Positions 43,639 to 56,468 of a stretch of 64,000 nt of DNA are shown here, one piece after another. Where the stretch lies: the NCBI RefSeq assembly GCF_020991005.1, contig NZ_JAJLLW010000004.1, forward strand, positions 186,001-250,000, in the 5' to 3' direction. Origin of the DNA: Halomonas sp. CUBES01. GTDB taxonomy: Bacteria > Pseudomonadota > Gammaproteobacteria > Pseudomonadales > Halomonadaceae. The notes under the pieces are model-generated. The model was given only the letters and a program-made list of their open reading frames with translations, had not been told where the DNA came from and did no database searches. A program made the position numbers and the translations under genes. How positions within the stretch are numbered: the stretch's first letter is position 1; each line of letters starts with the position of its first letter.

Positions 43639-44940
43639 TTGAGCAAGTCTGACGTTAAAAAAATTCAAGCCATTCGAGGCATGAACGATCTATTGCCCAG
43701 CGACAGCCCGCGCTGGCAATTTTTTGAGGGCAAGGTACGCCAGTTGATGCAGCGTTACGGCTTTGCGGAAATCCGCATGCCGATCGTCGAGCAGACCGCG
43801 CTGTTCGCGCGTTCCATTGGCGAAGTCACCGACATCGTCGAAAAAGAGATGTACACCTTCGAGGACCGCAACGGCGACAGCCTGACCCTGCGCCCGGAAG
43901 GTACCGCCAGCTGCGTGCGCGCCGCCATGGAGCACGGCCTGCTGTACAACCAGACCCAACGGCTGTGGTACCAGGGGCCGATGTTTCGTCATGAGCGGCC
44001 GCAGAAGGGCCGCTATCGCCAGTTTCACCAGGTAGGCGTCGAGGCCTACGGCTTCGATGGCCCCGACATCGACGCCGAGGTGATCCTGCTGTCCGCCCGG
44101 CTGTGGCGGGAACTGGGCCTGTTGGAGCATGTCACCCTGGAGCTCAACTCGCTGGGTTCCAGCGAGGCTCGGGCCGCCTACCGCGACAAGCTAATCGCCT
44201 ACTTCGAGCAGCACCGCGACGTGCTCGACGAGGACTCCCTGCGGCGACTCACCAGCAACCCGCTGCGCATTCTCGACTCCAAGAATCCGGCCATGGCCGA
44301 GATGCTGGACGCCGCGCCGCGCCTGCTGGATAACCTGGACGACGCCTCGCGCGCCCATTTCGAACAGCTCAAGGCGCTGCTCGACGCGGCAGGCATTCCC
44401 TTCGTGGTCAATCCGCGCCTGGTCCGCGGGCTGGATTATTATTCGCGCACCGTCTTCGAGTGGACGACCACCGCGCTTGGCAGCCAGGGTACGGTATGCG
44501 CCGGCGGTCGTTACGACGGCCTGGTCGAGCAGCTGGGCGGCAAGCCCACCCCGGCGGTCGGCTTCGCCATGGGCATCGAGCGGCTGATCCTGCTGCTCGA
44601 GACCCTCGACCTGGTGCCGGATGAAGCCCTCGGTGGCAGCGACGTCTACCTGCTGGCCATGGACGATAGCGCGACCGCCGCCGCCATGGCACTGGCCGAG
44701 CAGCTGCGCAGCGAGCTTCCCTGGCTGCGCCTGCAGCTGCATTGCGGGGGCGGCAGTTTCAAGAGCCGAATGAAAAAGGCCGACAAGAGCGGGGCCGCGT
44801 TTGCCCTGCTGCTGGGTGAGGACGAAGTCGCCGAGCGGGCCGTCACGCTCAAGGCACTGCGTGACGACCAGGCGCAACAGCGTATCCCTCAGGCAGCGCT
44901 GGCCGATACGCTCAGCGAACAGCTAACGCACACACCTTGA
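43639..44940 (+). CDS. hisS: Histidine--tRNA ligase
   Basis: A 433-residue class II synthetase. Motif 2 and the histidine loops appear in [47 protein letters not shown] and [13 protein letters not shown]. The start is a TTG at 43639 behind AGGGAG, giving [20 protein letters not shown], the normal N-terminus. The first in-frame ATG (in GMNDLLP) would remove conserved residues. Confidence 0.95.
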   Translation: MSKSDVKKIQAIRGMNDLLPSDSPRWQFFEGKVRQLMQRYGFAEIRMPIVEQTALFARSIGEVTDIVEKEMYTFEDRNGDSLTLRPEGTASCVRAAMEHGLLYNQTQRLWYQGPMFRHERPQKGRYRQFHQVGVEAYGFDGPDIDAEVILLSARLWRELGLLEHVTLELNSLGSSEARAAYRDKLIAYFEQHRDVLDEDSLRRLTSNPLRILDSKNPAMAEMLDAAPRLLDNLDDASRAHFEQLKALLDAAGIPFVVNPRLVRGLDYYSRTVFEWTTTALGSQGTVCAGGRYDGLVEQLGGKPTPAVGFAMGIERLILLLETLDLVPDEALGGSDVYLLAMDDSATAAAMALAEQLRSELPWLRLQLHCGGGSFKSRMKKADKSGAAFALLLGEDEVAERAVTLKALRDDQAQQRIPQAALADTLSEQLTHTP

Positions 44941-45022
44941 ACGGGCGGCAGGAATTCCCTGCCACTCACCCCATTATGACCGTGGCCGCAAGCGGCGGTT
45001 ATTGTTGAATAGGAGGCCGCCC

Positions 45023-45679
45023 GTGGCGGATAGAAGCGAAGACGAACAGCTAGACGCGATCAAGCGCTGGTGGAAGGAAAACGGCACGTCACTGATAGCC
45101 GGTGCTGCCCTTGCCGCTGCTGGCGTGTTCGGCTGGAACGCCTGGCAAGACTACCAGGACGGTAAAGCCGAGGCCGCCTCGATCCGTTACCAGCAGCTGG
45201 TCAGCCTGGCCGCCGGTGACGAGCTCGACGGCGACCGGCTTGGTGAAGCCCGCGACATGGTCGACGAGATTGTCAGCGAACACGACGACACCCTGTATGC
45301 CGAGCTCGCCCTGCTGCTTGATGCACGCCTTGCCGTCCAGCAGGACGACCTGGACAGCGCCACCGAATCGCTGACACAGGTAGCGGAATCGTCATCGCGG
45401 CGCTACGTGCAAAGCCTGGCATGGCTGCGTCTGGCGCGCATTGCCGTTGCCAACGACGACCCCGAGCGCGCCCTCGACTTGCTCGACGAACCGATTACCG
45501 AAGCCCTGGCCGCCCAACAGGCGAACGTCCGCGGCGATGCGCACATGGCGCTGGACGACCAGGATGCCGCCCGCGACGCCTGGCAAGACGCCCTTGAGCT
45601 GGCTCAGCAGCAAGACCAGCCGCTCTACGGCTTGCAGTTCAAGCTTGACGACCTCGGCGCCAAGGAGACAGCGCAATGA
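45023..45679 (+). CDS. yfgM: YfgM-family Sec-associated TPR protein
   Basis: A 218-residue inner-membrane protein. A cytoplasmic N-terminus (EDEQLDAIKRWWKENGTSLI) precedes one transmembrane helix at about residues 25-42, then periplasmic TPR-like helices. In E. coli, YfgM works with PpiD at the Sec translocon and modulates stress signalling. The GTG at 45023 has a perfect AGGAGG six bases upstream. It overlaps bamB by four bases. Confidence 0.9.
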   Translation: MADRSEDEQLDAIKRWWKENGTSLIAGAALAAAGVFGWNAWQDYQDGKAEAASIRYQQLVSLAAGDELDGDRLGEARDMVDEIVSEHDDTLYAELALLLDARLAVQQDDLDSATESLTQVAESSSRRYVQSLAWLRLARIAVANDDPERALDLLDEPITEALAAQQANVRGDAHMALDDQDAARDAWQDALELAQQQDQPLYGLQFKLDDLGAKETAQ

Positions 45680-46842
45680 CACCGATACGTTCAACCCCGA
45701 TGATGCGCGCCGCCCTGGGGGCCGCCGCCCTTGTCCTGCTGGCCGGCTGTGCGAACAAGAGCGAACCCGCCTACACGCCCAAAGCGCTCACCAGCATCGA
45801 GGAAAGCTCGACCCTTGAAAGCCTCTGGCAGCGCGACGTGGGCGACGGCCTGGGCCGTGCGCGCTACCCCATCGCTCCGGCACGCGAGGGCGATAAGCTG
45901 TTTGCCGCCGACGCCAACGGCGTGGTGATCTCCTTTGCCGCCGACGACGGCGAAGAGCGCTGGGAAGTCGACCTCGATACGCCGATCTCCAGCGCCTTGA
46001 CCGCCATCGCCGGGCAGGTCTACCTGGGTACCCGCGACGGCGAGGTCATTGCCCTGGATCAGCGCGACGGCAGCGTCAGCTGGCGTTCGCGGGTCTCCAG
46101 CGAAGTGCTGGCGGCGCCTCAGGCCAACCCGGAACTGCTGGTCGTGCAGAGCATCGACGGCCAGGTAACCGCCCTGGATCGCCAAAGCGGTGACGAGCGC
46201 TGGGTGTATACCAGCTCGCAGCCCTCGTTGACCCTGCGCGGCACCGGCACGCCGCTGGTGATCGAACCGGTCAGCTTTGCCGGCTTCGCCAACGGCCGAC
46301 TGGTGACCATCGACAACCGCAACGGTCAGCCGCTGTGGGACATGCGCATCGCGACGCCCCAGGGCCGCAGCGAAGTCGAGCGCCTGGTCGATCTTACCGG
46401 TCAGCCCGTACTCAGCCAGGACGGACGCCTGTTCGTGACCAGCTATAACGGTCAGCTGGTGGCCCTTGAGGCAACGCGCGGCAACGTCATCTGGGAGCGC
46501 GACATTTCCAGTCGTCACGCCCCGGTGCTGGTCGGCGACTTCCTGTTCGTGGTCACCGATGACAGCCACGTGGTGGCGATCGACACCAACAACGGCCGGG
46601 AAGTATGGCGCAACGAAGCGCTGGAAGACCGCTGGCTCACCGCCCCCGCGTTCGCCGACGGCCGCCTGGTGGTAGGCGATTTCGAAGGCTATGTGCACCT
46701 GATCGACGCTCGCGAAGGTGAGCTGGTGGGACGCACCGAGGTCGATGGCTCGGGCATTAGCGTCCCCGCCATCACCGACGGCGATGTAATTCACGTGCTG
46801 GCCAATGACGGCCATCTGGAAACGCTGGAAGTCTCTCCATGA
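45676..46842 (+). CDS. bamB: Outer membrane protein assembly factor BamB
   Basis: A 388-residue lipoprotein with lipobox LLAGC and an eight-bladed propeller of PQQ-type repeats ([58 protein letters not shown]). It is part of the BAM complex that inserts beta-barrels. It overlaps both yfgM and der by ATGA, so the three are translationally coupled. Confidence 0.95.
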   Translation: MTPIRSTPMMRAALGAAALVLLAGCANKSEPAYTPKALTSIEESSTLESLWQRDVGDGLGRARYPIAPAREGDKLFAADANGVVISFAADDGEERWEVDLDTPISSALTAIAGQVYLGTRDGEVIALDQRDGSVSWRSRVSSEVLAAPQANPELLVVQSIDGQVTALDRQSGDERWVYTSSQPSLTLRGTGTPLVIEPVSFAGFANGRLVTIDNRNGQPLWDMRIATPQGRSEVERLVDLTGQPVLSQDGRLFVTSYNGQLVALEATRGNVIWERDISSRHAPVLVGDFLFVVTDDSHVVAIDTNNGREVWRNEALEDRWLTAPAFADGRLVVGDFEGYVHLIDAREGELVGRTEVDGSGISVPAITDGDVIHVLANDGHLETLEVSP

Positions 46843-48242
46843 ACCCGGTCATTGCACTAGTCGGCCGCCCCAATGTGGGCAAGTCGACGCTGTTCAACCG
46901 CCTTACTCGCTCGCGGGACGCGCTGGTGGCCGACTTTCCCGGCCTGACCCGCGACCGCAAGTATGGTAACGGCATGCTGGGCAACAAAGCCTACACGGTG
47001 ATCGATACAGGCGGCATCAGCGGCGACGAAGAAGGCATCGACGCGGCCATGGCGGAACAGTCGCTGGCCGCCATCGACGAAGCGGATATCGTGCTGTTCA
47101 TGGTCGACGCACGAGCCGGGTTGAACGTGGCCGACGAGGCCATTGCCAACCACCTGCGGGTCAACCAGAAAAAGACCTGGCTGGTGGTCAACAAGACCGA
47201 CGGCCTGGAAGAACACTCGGCGATGGGCGACTTCTGGTCGCTGGGCCTGGGCGATCCGTGGGCGATTGCCGCGGCGCATGGGCGCAACGTTTCGACCCTG
47301 ATGGATACGGTGCTTGAGCCCTTCCCCGAGCGCGATGCCGACATACCCGCCGACACCGGCACCAAGGGGATTCGCATCGGCGTCATCGGGCGCCCCAACG
47401 TGGGCAAATCGACGCTGGTCAACCGCCTGCTGGGCGAGGAACGCGTGGTGGTCTTCGACGAAGCCGGCACCACGCGGGATGCCATCGAGATTCCCTTCGA
47501 GCGGCGTGGCAAGCCTTATGTGCTGATCGATACCGCCGGCGTCAGGCGGCGCAAGAACGTCAGCGAAATCGCCGAGAAGTTCTCGATCATCAAGACCCTG
47601 GACGCCATTAAAGAATGCCATGTCGCGGTGATGGTGCTGGATGCACGTAGTGGGCTGGTCGAGCAGGACCTGCACCTGCTCGATTACGTGCTTACCTCCG
47701 GCCGTGCCCTGGTGCTGGCCGTCAATAAATGGGACGGGCTGGAAAGCGAAGCCAAGGATAAGATGCGCAATGAAATCAAGCGCCGCCTGGGCTTTGCCGA
47801 CTACGCCGAGATGCACTTTATTTCGGCGCTGCACGGGACGGCGGTAGGCGATCTTTATCCGTCGATTGACCGCGCTTTCAATGCCGCCAACGCCCATTGG
47901 TCCACCAATCGCCTGACCACGCTACTTCAGGATGCTGTCAGCCAGCACCCGCCACCGATGATTCACGGTCGGCGCATCAAGCTGCGCATGGCCCACCAGG
48001 GCGGCAGCAACCCGCCAATCATCGTCGTGCATGGCAACCAGACGGCCTCCCTGCCCGAGGCCTACCGTCGCTACCTGACCAATACCTTCCGCAAGGTGTT
48101 GAAAGTACGCGGCACGCCAATGCGCTTCGAGTTTCGTTCCGGCGACAATCCCTATGACCAGATGGCGGGCGCCAGCGACAAGGAGAAAGCCAAGAAGCGC
48201 GAGCTCAACCGCACCAAGGAGGCGCGCAAGAGCCGTCGCTAG
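46839..48242 (+). CDS. der: Ribosome biogenesis GTPase Der (EngA)
   Basis: A 467-residue protein with two tandem GTPase domains. P-loops are [12 protein letters not shown] near residue 9 and [12 protein letters not shown] near 185, with NKTD and NKWD specificity motifs, and the C-terminus is a KH-like domain. It is needed for 50S subunit maturation. Its stop codon overlaps the stop of the convergent ATPase gene at a shared CTAG. Confidence 0.97.
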   Translation: MNPVIALVGRPNVGKSTLFNRLTRSRDALVADFPGLTRDRKYGNGMLGNKAYTVIDTGGISGDEEGIDAAMAEQSLAAIDEADIVLFMVDARAGLNVADEAIANHLRVNQKKTWLVVNKTDGLEEHSAMGDFWSLGLGDPWAIAAAHGRNVSTLMDTVLEPFPERDADIPADTGTKGIRIGVIGRPNVGKSTLVNRLLGEERVVVFDEAGTTRDAIEIPFERRGKPYVLIDTAGVRRRKNVSEIAEKFSIIKTLDAIKECHVAVMVLDARSGLVEQDLHLLDYVLTSGRALVLAVNKWDGLESEAKDKMRNEIKRRLGFADYAEMHFISALHGTAVGDLYPSIDRAFNAANAHWSTNRLTTLLQDAVSQHPPPMIHGRRIKLRMAHQGGSNPPIIVVHGNQTASLPEAYRRYLTNTFRKVLKVRGTPMRFEFRSGDNPYDQMAGASDKEKAKKRELNRTKEARKSRR

Positions 48243-49114
48243 GCGTTGCTGCCATGCAAGCCCTTACGGCCCACCCAGTGGGCCGCAAACTGCCAGGCGG
48301 TGCGTCCGCTGCGCCCGCCGCGCAGGGTTGCAAAGCGTACCGCCTCGGCACGCGCCGCATCATCAAAGCTCACCTCTTCGTCGCTCACCCAGGCGACCCA
48401 ATGGGCGCAGACCTCCAGATAGGTCGCCTGGTTGAACGGATGAAAGCCCAGCCAGAGCCCGAACCGATCCGACAGGGAAATTTTCTCTTCCACGGCGTCA
48501 CCGTGGTGAAGCTCTTCGCCCACCAGACGCGTCCCGCTGTTGTCGTCCATCGACTCCGGCAGAAGGTGGCGCCGGTTCGAGGTCGCGTAAAGCAACACGT
48601 TGTCGGGCGGCCCGGTGAGCGCGCCATCCAGGACGCTTTTCAGCCCCTTGTAGGCGTCGTCGTTGCCTTCAAACGACAGGTCATCGCAATACACGACAAA
48701 GCGCTGGGGCTGATGACGCAGCTGCTCCACCAGTATCGGCAGGCTAGCCAGCTCTTGGCGGTCGATCTGCACCAGCCGCAGCCCTTCACCCGCCAAGGCG
48801 TTGAGCAGCGCGCGCACGACCGAGGATTTACCGCTGCCCCGCGCGCCCCACAGCAGGGCGTGATTGGCGGGCAGTCCGCGCAAAAACGCCCGGGTATTAT
48901 CCACCAGCGCGGTCTTTTGGCGCTCGATGCCCATCAGGTCGTCAAGGGTCAGCGCGTCCCTGGGCGGCACCGCCACCAGCCGCCCGCCCAGCGGATGCCG
49001 CTGCCACAGTGCGGCGACCTCGGTCTGCCAGTCGACCGGTGCGGGGGCGGGCGGCAGCCAGTGATCAAGCTGGTCGAGCAAACGGGTCAAGCGCTGGCTT
49101 AACTCGGCATCCAT
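48239..49114 (-). CDS. DUF815-type AAA ATP-binding protein
   Basis: A 291-residue P-loop ATPase. Walker A is [18 protein letters not shown], Walker B-like is [12 protein letters not shown], and the sensor region reads [15 protein letters not shown]. It is a widespread family of unknown role related to AAA+ motors. It is convergent with der, sharing the four bases CTAG at their stops, and divergent from the M48 protease gene. Confidence 0.85.
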   Translation of the reverse strand: MDAELSQRLTRLLDQLDHWLPPAPAPVDWQTEVAALWQRHPLGGRLVAVPPRDALTLDDLMGIERQKTALVDNTRAFLRGLPANHALLWGARGSGKSSVVRALLNALAGEGLRLVQIDRQELASLPILVEQLRHQPQRFVVYCDDLSFEGNDDAYKGLKSVLDGALTGPPDNVLLYATSNRRHLLPESMDDNSGTRLVGEELHHGDAVEEKISLSDRFGLWLGFHPFNQATYLEVCAHWVAWVSDEEVSFDDAARAEAVRFATLRGGRSGRTAWQFAAHWVGRKGLHGSNA

Positions 49115-49213
49115 AAAGCCTCTCCTGGTGAATTATGCGGGTAAGGATTGATTTACCCTGTACAGTGGTTATCTTGTGGCTAGGAATTCACTTGTTGAAA
49201 AGGAAATACGCTC

Positions 49214-50008
49214 ATGCGTTGGCTTCGCCCTCTCGCCATTACCGCCTTATGCGCCACCGTCGCTGCCTGTTCCACATCGCCCACCGGCCGTTCGCAGCTG
49301 CTGTTGTTATCCGATGACGAACTCAACAACATGGGCAGCCAAGCCTTTAACCAGTACCAGCAGGAGCTGCCCGCCGCCGGGCAATCAAGCCAGCGTTACG
49401 TGCAATGTATCGCGGATGCCATCGTCGCGGAACTCCCCCAGGAGCAGCAACGGCTTGACTGGCAGATTCGCGTCTTTGAAGAAGACTCCCCCAATGCCTT
49501 TGCCCTGCCCGGGGGCTACATGGCCGTGCATACCGGCATGCTGGATATCGCCACCACCCAGGATCAGCTTGCCTCGGTGGTCGCCCATGAAATCGGCCAC
49601 GTGCTGGCCAAGCATTCCAACGAGCGGGCGTCTACCGAAAGCGCGACGCAGCTGGGCCTGTCGGTTCTCTCCAGTACCGCCGGCATCCAGAGCGACCAGC
49701 TCATGGGGGTGCTGGGGATGGGCGCGCAGTACGGCATCATGCTGCCCTTCTCGCGCCGCCATGAAAGCGAAGCGGATACCATTGGCCTTGACCTGATGGC
49801 TCGCGCCGGCTTCGATCCGCGCGAAAGCGTGACCCTGTGGCAGAACATGCAGCAAGCCTCCGGCGGCGGCCAGCCACCGGCCTGGATGTCGACCCACCCG
49901 AGTCAGGGCCAGCGGATCGAAGGGCTGCAAGCCAACATGAGTGGCGCCATGAACGCCTACGAACAGGCCCGCAACAACGGGCGTACGCCCAACTGCCCGC
50001 GTCCGTGA
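49214..50008 (+). CDS. M48-family metalloprotease lipoprotein (LoiP-like)
   Basis: A 264-residue zinc protease. The leader ends in the lipobox VAAC. The zinc motif is VVAHEIGHVLAKHSNERAST, and the third ligand is in RRHESEADTIGLDLMARAGF. It resembles LoiP/YggG, periplasm-facing proteases of the outer membrane involved in envelope quality control. AAAAGGAAA precedes the ATG. A hairpin terminator follows at 50014-50043. Confidence 0.9.
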   Translation: MRWLRPLAITALCATVAACSTSPTGRSQLLLLSDDELNNMGSQAFNQYQQELPAAGQSSQRYVQCIADAIVAELPQEQQRLDWQIRVFEEDSPNAFALPGGYMAVHTGMLDIATTQDQLASVVAHEIGHVLAKHSNERASTESATQLGLSVLSSTAGIQSDQLMGVLGMGAQYGIMLPFSRRHESEADTIGLDLMARAGFDPRESVTLWQNMQQASGGGQPPAWMSTHPSQGQRIEGLQANMSGAMNAYEQARNNGRTPNCPRP

Positions 50009-50013
50009 TGCAA

Positions 50014-50043
50014 GACCGCCGTTGCCTCACGGCAACGGCGGTT
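50014..50043 (+). terminator. Hairpin terminator after the M48 protease gene
   Basis: ACCGCCGTTGCC and GGCAACGGCGGT form a 12-base stem with a four-base loop, followed by TGTAT. The T-tract is short, but the stem is very stable and it lies between convergent genes. Confidence 0.7.
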
Positions 50044-50092
50044 GTATAGCGCGCCCTGTGATAACCGCGCAGAACGATAACGGCGCGAGTAA

Positions 50093-52428
<2,336 letters not shown>

Positions 52429-52468
52429 GAAGTCTCCACCGATGATGACAAAGGAAGCCTCAATCCTA

Positions 52469-53584
52469 TCATGGGCGCGGTAAACGCACCCAGCCTCCTG
52501 CCCGCGACGCCACCCAGCCGTCGATTTCCAGCATCAGCAGGCGCTGCTGGCACTCGCTCACCGTACTGCCGCTTTGTTGCACCAAGGCGTCAATCGGCGT
52601 CGGTGTGGCGCTCAACAAGCCAAGCAGCGCATCCGGCAAAGGTTCGTCCGCCGGTGTCTCAGGTGCAGACGGCAAGACCGGGGGTTCCAAAGCAGGTGGC
52701 AGAAACTCGCTCGCCCAGTGATGCAGCTCGTTGACGATGTCTTGGGGGTCGCAGGCCATCGCCGCGCCCTGGCGCAACAGCTGCAGGCAGCCACGGGCCT
52801 GCTGATTGTGCAGCGAGCTGGGCAGCGCAAAGACGTCGCGGCCCTGTTCCATGGCCAGGCGCGCGCTTACCAGGGAGCCGCTTTTCTCGGCGGCTTCCAC
52901 CACCAGCGTGCCCAGCGACAGGCCGGTCACGATGCGGTTGCGGCGTGGAAAAAACGCCGGATGGGCCACCGTACCCGGCGGATGCTCGGCCAGCACCAGG
53001 CCGCCCGGCGCATCGCTGAGCTGCTGGTAAAGCCCGCGATGGCGGGCGGGGTAGATCACATCGATCCCGCAGCCGAGTACCGCCACGCTGCTGCCCCCGG
53101 CATCCAGAGCGGCCTGCTGGGCTACCCCATCGATGCCCAGGGCCATGCCGCTGACAATACACCAGCCGCGGCGGGCCAGCTCACGGGCGAAGGTTTGGGC
53201 GTTATGCGTGCCTTCGGCGGTGGGGCGGCGCGTGCCCACCATGGCAAGCGTGGGTCGCTCGAGCGTACCGAGATCGCCCTGCGCCCACAGCACCGGCGGG
53301 GGATCGGGCAGCTGGTTAAGCAACGCCGGCCAGGCCGGATGGTCGCGGTGCAGGATCGTCCGCCCCGGCGCGCCCGACTGCCAGTCAAGGCTGGTCGCCA
53401 CTGCCGACTGCAAGGGGCTTTTAGACGGATGGTCGCACCACAGCCGCAGCGCACTGGCCGCCTTGCCGGGTAGCCCTGCCAGCCAGCCTTGCGGCCACGC
53501 GGGTTGCTGCGCCACCAACTGGGCGATGCGCTGCGGCCCCACGCCGGGTAATGCATTGACCGCCAACCACTCCCTGGTATCCAT
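52469..53584 (-). CDS. dprA: DNA-processing protein DprA (Smf)
   Basis: A 371-residue protein that loads RecA on incoming single-stranded DNA during transformation. The Rossmann-like core has MVGTRRPTAEGTHNAQTFAR, VSGMALGIDGVAQQAALDAG, VLGCGIDVIYPARH and FPRRNRIVTGLSLGTLVVEA. N-terminal SAM-like and C-terminal winged-helix regions flank it. Together with pilW it hints at natural competence genes in this organism, though that is only suggestive. Confidence 0.95.
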   Translation of the reverse strand: MDTREWLAVNALPGVGPQRIAQLVAQQPAWPQGWLAGLPGKAASALRLWCDHPSKSPLQSAVATSLDWQSGAPGRTILHRDHPAWPALLNQLPDPPPVLWAQGDLGTLERPTLAMVGTRRPTAEGTHNAQTFARELARRGWCIVSGMALGIDGVAQQAALDAGGSSVAVLGCGIDVIYPARHRGLYQQLSDAPGGLVLAEHPPGTVAHPAFFPRRNRIVTGLSLGTLVVEAAEKSGSLVSARLAMEQGRDVFALPSSLHNQQARGCLQLLRQGAAMACDPQDIVNELHHWASEFLPPALEPPVLPSAPETPADEPLPDALLGLLSATPTPIDALVQQSGSTVSECQQRLLMLEIDGWVASRAGGWVRLPRP

Positions 53585-53626
53585 TCAACCTCCTTGTCCC
53601 GTATATCAATGTCGGCACGCCGGTTT

Positions 53627-54679
53627 TCAGCGCGGCGGTGAACGCACGAGGTCGCCCACTTCCAGCACCGTTGACGCTTCCATCACCAACGCATAGCTGA
53701 CGCGATCATAAGGTCTGAAGACCATCAAGGTGCCGGCGGCCTCGCTGGGTAGCGTGAGCGCCTCCTGGCTGCGTGGATCGCTGATCACCTCGCCCTGCTG
53801 GGCAATCTGGAAAACATGCCCGGGCTGGACGCCATCCAGCGTCCCCAGATCGATCGTTACCACCTGCAGGCGGCCGATAAACCGCACGCCGTCCGGTACG
53901 CCAACAATCGCCCCGGAAAGCTCATTGAGGGGCGATTGTGGCACCATCGTATCGAGCTGTCGCGACGTTTCCAGCGGCACCGCCAGATCATTATTGCGTA
54001 TTTCCTGGTCGGCGCTGAGCACCTGCAGCTGCACGATGTCATCCTCGGCGCGCAGGGCGCGGGCCTCACCGATCTTGATCAACTCGGTGCCCAGCGGCGT
54101 GCCATCGCCCCCGACATAGCGCTCGGCAGGGCGATAAATGCCAATCCGGGTATCCCGTGGCACCTGCCCCCTGACATACAGCGAATCCCCCGCGCCGCTG
54201 ATCAGGCGGCCCTGGTGGCCCGCCACCACGTACGCCAGAGCGTCCTCCGCCGGGTCGCCGTCGACGATCCGGTGGCCGCGCAGGAACGGCCCGATGACGC
54301 TCGGGTCGATCGGCGCAATCGCTTCACGACGTGGCACCGTGCGCATCTCGGGGGACAGCTTGACCACGCGCTGCTCCCGCGCCAGCGACAGGCACGGCAC
54401 GCCCTGGCAGTCGTCGAGCGTCAGCACATCCCCGGGATAGATCAGGTGGGGGTTATCGATCGCGGGATTGGCCTGCCACAGTTCTGGCCACTGCCAGGGG
54501 GCGTGCAGGAACCGGGCGGCAATATCCCATAGCGTATCTCCCGTCACTACGGTGTAGCGCTCGGGCGCCGACTCGCGGACGCGCTCCCACGCTGCCGCGT
54601 CCAGCGCGGCCAAGAGCGTCAACGCGCCGATCAGCCAGCCCCCGACCCCGGCTCGCCAGCGGTATTGTCTCGCTGCCAT
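53627..54679 (-). CDS. LysM-domain envelope protein
   Basis: A 350-residue exported protein. A signal-like hydrophobic segment at about residues 14-30 ends near DAAAWERVR. A LysM domain follows (RYTVVTGDTLWDIAARFL to LIYPGDVLTLDD), then about 240 residues of beta-rich sequence of unknown function. Relatives next to dprA and def are common in gammaproteobacteria and are thought to bind peptidoglycan. The ATG at 54679 follows GGGAGG; the frame is open further upstream without a ribosome site. Confidence 0.87.
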   Translation of the reverse strand: MAARQYRWRAGVGGWLIGALTLLAALDAAAWERVRESAPERYTVVTGDTLWDIAARFLHAPWQWPELWQANPAIDNPHLIYPGDVLTLDDCQGVPCLSLAREQRVVKLSPEMRTVPRREAIAPIDPSVIGPFLRGHRIVDGDPAEDALAYVVAGHQGRLISGAGDSLYVRGQVPRDTRIGIYRPAERYVGGDGTPLGTELIKIGEARALRAEDDIVQLQVLSADQEIRNNDLAVPLETSRQLDTMVPQSPLNELSGAIVGVPDGVRFIGRLQVVTIDLGTLDGVQPGHVFQIAQQGEVISDPRSQEALTLPSEAAGTLMVFRPYDRVSYALVMEASTVLEVGDLVRSPPR

Positions 54680-54756
54680 CCTGCCTCCCTGTTTTGTTAT
54701 CGCTTTTTCAGCGTGGAGATCCGCGCTGCGCCGCCGGGCAGGCATGCCCAGGAGCA

Positions 54757-54799
54757 TTGACAGCATGATATAGTGGTTGATCATAAACTACATTGATCA
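54757..54799 (+). promoter_or_regulatory. Candidate def promoter with TTGATCA direct repeats
   Basis: A consensus TTGACA at 54757-54762 is followed by CATAAA at 54782-54787, with a spacer of 19 bases that is a little long. Two direct TTGATCA copies at 54777-54783 and 54793-54799 are 16 bases apart and straddle the likely -10, suggesting a regulator site. The 231-base region is shared by divergent lysM and def genes. Confidence 0.4.
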
Positions 54800-54910
54800 C
54801 AACGTTCGGCGCCAGCCACGTATGGCGATCATAAAGCACTTGGGCAGGCGACCCTACCGGCGCGTGGCCCAAGCGATTACTCAGCTCAGCATAACGGTGG
54901 TAGTCACGCC

Positions 54911-55423
54911 ATGGCCAAACTCGCCATTCTCGAATTTCCTGACGAGCGCCTGCGCACCAAGGCCCAAGCAGTTCAGACCGTCGACGATGAGGTGCGCCAA
55001 CTCGTCGACGACATGCTCGACACCATGTACGACGCCAAGGGGATCGGCCTTGCCGCCACCCAGGTGGACGTCCACCGTCGCGTGGTGGTGATGGATGTCA
55101 GCGACGACCAGTCGCAACCGCTGGTGATGATCAACCCTCAGTACACACCGCTGGGTGACACCCAGGAACCGCTTTCCGAAGGCTGTCTGTCGATCCCGGA
55201 ACATTATGCCGAGGTGCCCCGCTACCTGAGCGTGGAGCTGAAAGCGCTGGACCGCAACGGCGAGCCCTTTACGCTTGAAGCCGACGGTTTGCTGGCGCAC
55301 TGCATTCAGCACGAATACGACCACCTGGAAGGCGTGCTGTTTGTCGACTATCTATCGCCGCTCAAGCGTGACCGGATTCGCAAGAAAATGGAAAAACGCC
55401 ACAAGCTGATGCAGGACGCCTGA
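54911..55423 (+). CDS. def: Peptide deformylase
   Basis: A 170-residue metallo-enzyme that removes the formyl group from nascent proteins. The three motifs are [18 protein letters not shown] and HEYDHLEG, supplying Cys and two His for the metal and the catalytic Glu. Length is standard. It is followed by fmt and rsmB, the conserved order. Confidence 0.97.
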   Translation: MAKLAILEFPDERLRTKAQAVQTVDDEVRQLVDDMLDTMYDAKGIGLAATQVDVHRRVVVMDVSDDQSQPLVMINPQYTPLGDTQEPLSEGCLSIPEHYAEVPRYLSVELKALDRNGEPFTLEADGLLAHCIQHEYDHLEGVLFVDYLSPLKRDRIRKKMEKRHKLMQDA

Positions 55424-55484
55424 CAGCGACTGCATTGCCCGAGGTTACTGCCACATTTACTTTTGCCGCCAGGTCGCTGTCTCC

Positions 55485-56468
55485 ATGTCATCATTGCGCG
55501 TTGTTTTCGCGGGTACGCCTGAATTTGCTGCCTCAAGCCTGGCCGCCCTGCTGGCAAGCCAGCATCAGGTGGTCGCTGTGTATACCCAGCCCGACCGTCC
55601 CGCCGGGCGTGGTCGAAAGCTCACCCCGAGTCCGGTCAAGCAGTTGGCGCTCGACCATGCGCTGCCGGTTCATCAGCCCGCAAGCCTGAAAACGGCCGAG
55701 GCCCAGGCGACGCTTGCCGCGCTGGATGCCGACGTCATGGTGGTGGTGGCCTACGGGCTACTGCTGCCGCAGGCCGTTCTGGATATCCCGCGCCTGGGCT
55801 GCCTCAACGTGCACGCCTCGCTGCTACCCCGCTGGCGGGGCGCCGCGCCGATTCAGCGCGCCATCGAGGCGGGCGACCGCGTGTCGGGCGTCACCATCAT
55901 GCAGATGGATGCAGGGCTGGACACCGGCGACATGCTCCATGAGGTTCGCACCCCGATCACTGCCCAGACCACCGGTGGCGACTTGCACGACCGTCTCGGG
56001 ATTCAAGGGGCCAGTGCCCTGATCAATACCCTCGATGAACTCGCCACGGGCGCCGTCAGCGCGACGCCACAACCCGACGAAGGCGTGACCTACGCTGCCA
56101 AGCTCACCAAGGCCGAGGCCGAGCTGGATTTTCATCAGCCTGCCGAACAGCTGGTACGCACCATTCACGCCTTCAACCCCTGGCCTGTTGCCTGGTGCGC
56201 CCTGGGCGATGACCGCCTGCGCCTGCTGGCGGCCAGCGCCGAGCCCGGCGAACAGCCCGCATCGGCCCCCGGTACGCTATTACCCCACGGCGAGGATCAC
56301 CTGCGTATCGCCTGCGGCCAGGACGGCCGCGAGGTGCTCTGCGTGAGCCGCGCCCAGCTGCCGGGGGGCAAGGCCCTGCCGGTTCGCGAACTGCTCAACG
56401 CCCGCCAGACACGCCTCACTCCGGGCACCCGCCTGGGGCCCAGCCCGCAAGAAGGAGCACCGTCATGA
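55485..56468 (+). CDS. fmt: Methionyl-tRNA formyltransferase
   Basis: A 327-residue enzyme that formylates initiator Met-tRNA. VVFAGTPEFAASSLAALL opens the protein, LNVHASLLPRWRGAAPIQRA contains the active-site Asn-His region, and MQMDAGLDTGDM the Asp. A C-terminal OB-like domain binds tRNA. The stop overlaps the rsmB start by ATGA. Confidence 0.97.
   Translation: MSSLRVVFAGTPEFAASSLAALLASQHQVVAVYTQPDRPAGRGRKLTPSPVKQLALDHALPVHQPASLKTAEAQATLAALDADVMVVVAYGLLLPQAVLDIPRLGCLNVHASLLPRWRGAAPIQRAIEAGDRVSGVTIMQMDAGLDTGDMLHEVRTPITAQTTGGDLHDRLGIQGASALINTLDELATGAVSATPQPDEGVTYAAKLTKAEAELDFHQPAEQLVRTIHAFNPWPVAWCALGDDRLRLLAASAEPGEQPASAPGTLLPHGEDHLRIACGQDGREVLCVSRAQLPGGKALPVRELLNARQTRLTPGTRLGPSPQEGAPS

Noticed and set aside
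44941..45001. Hairpins after hisS as a terminator
   Set aside because: Short stems (GGCAGG/CCTGCC and GCCGC/GCGGC) without a proper T-tract; the operon appears to continue into yfgM.
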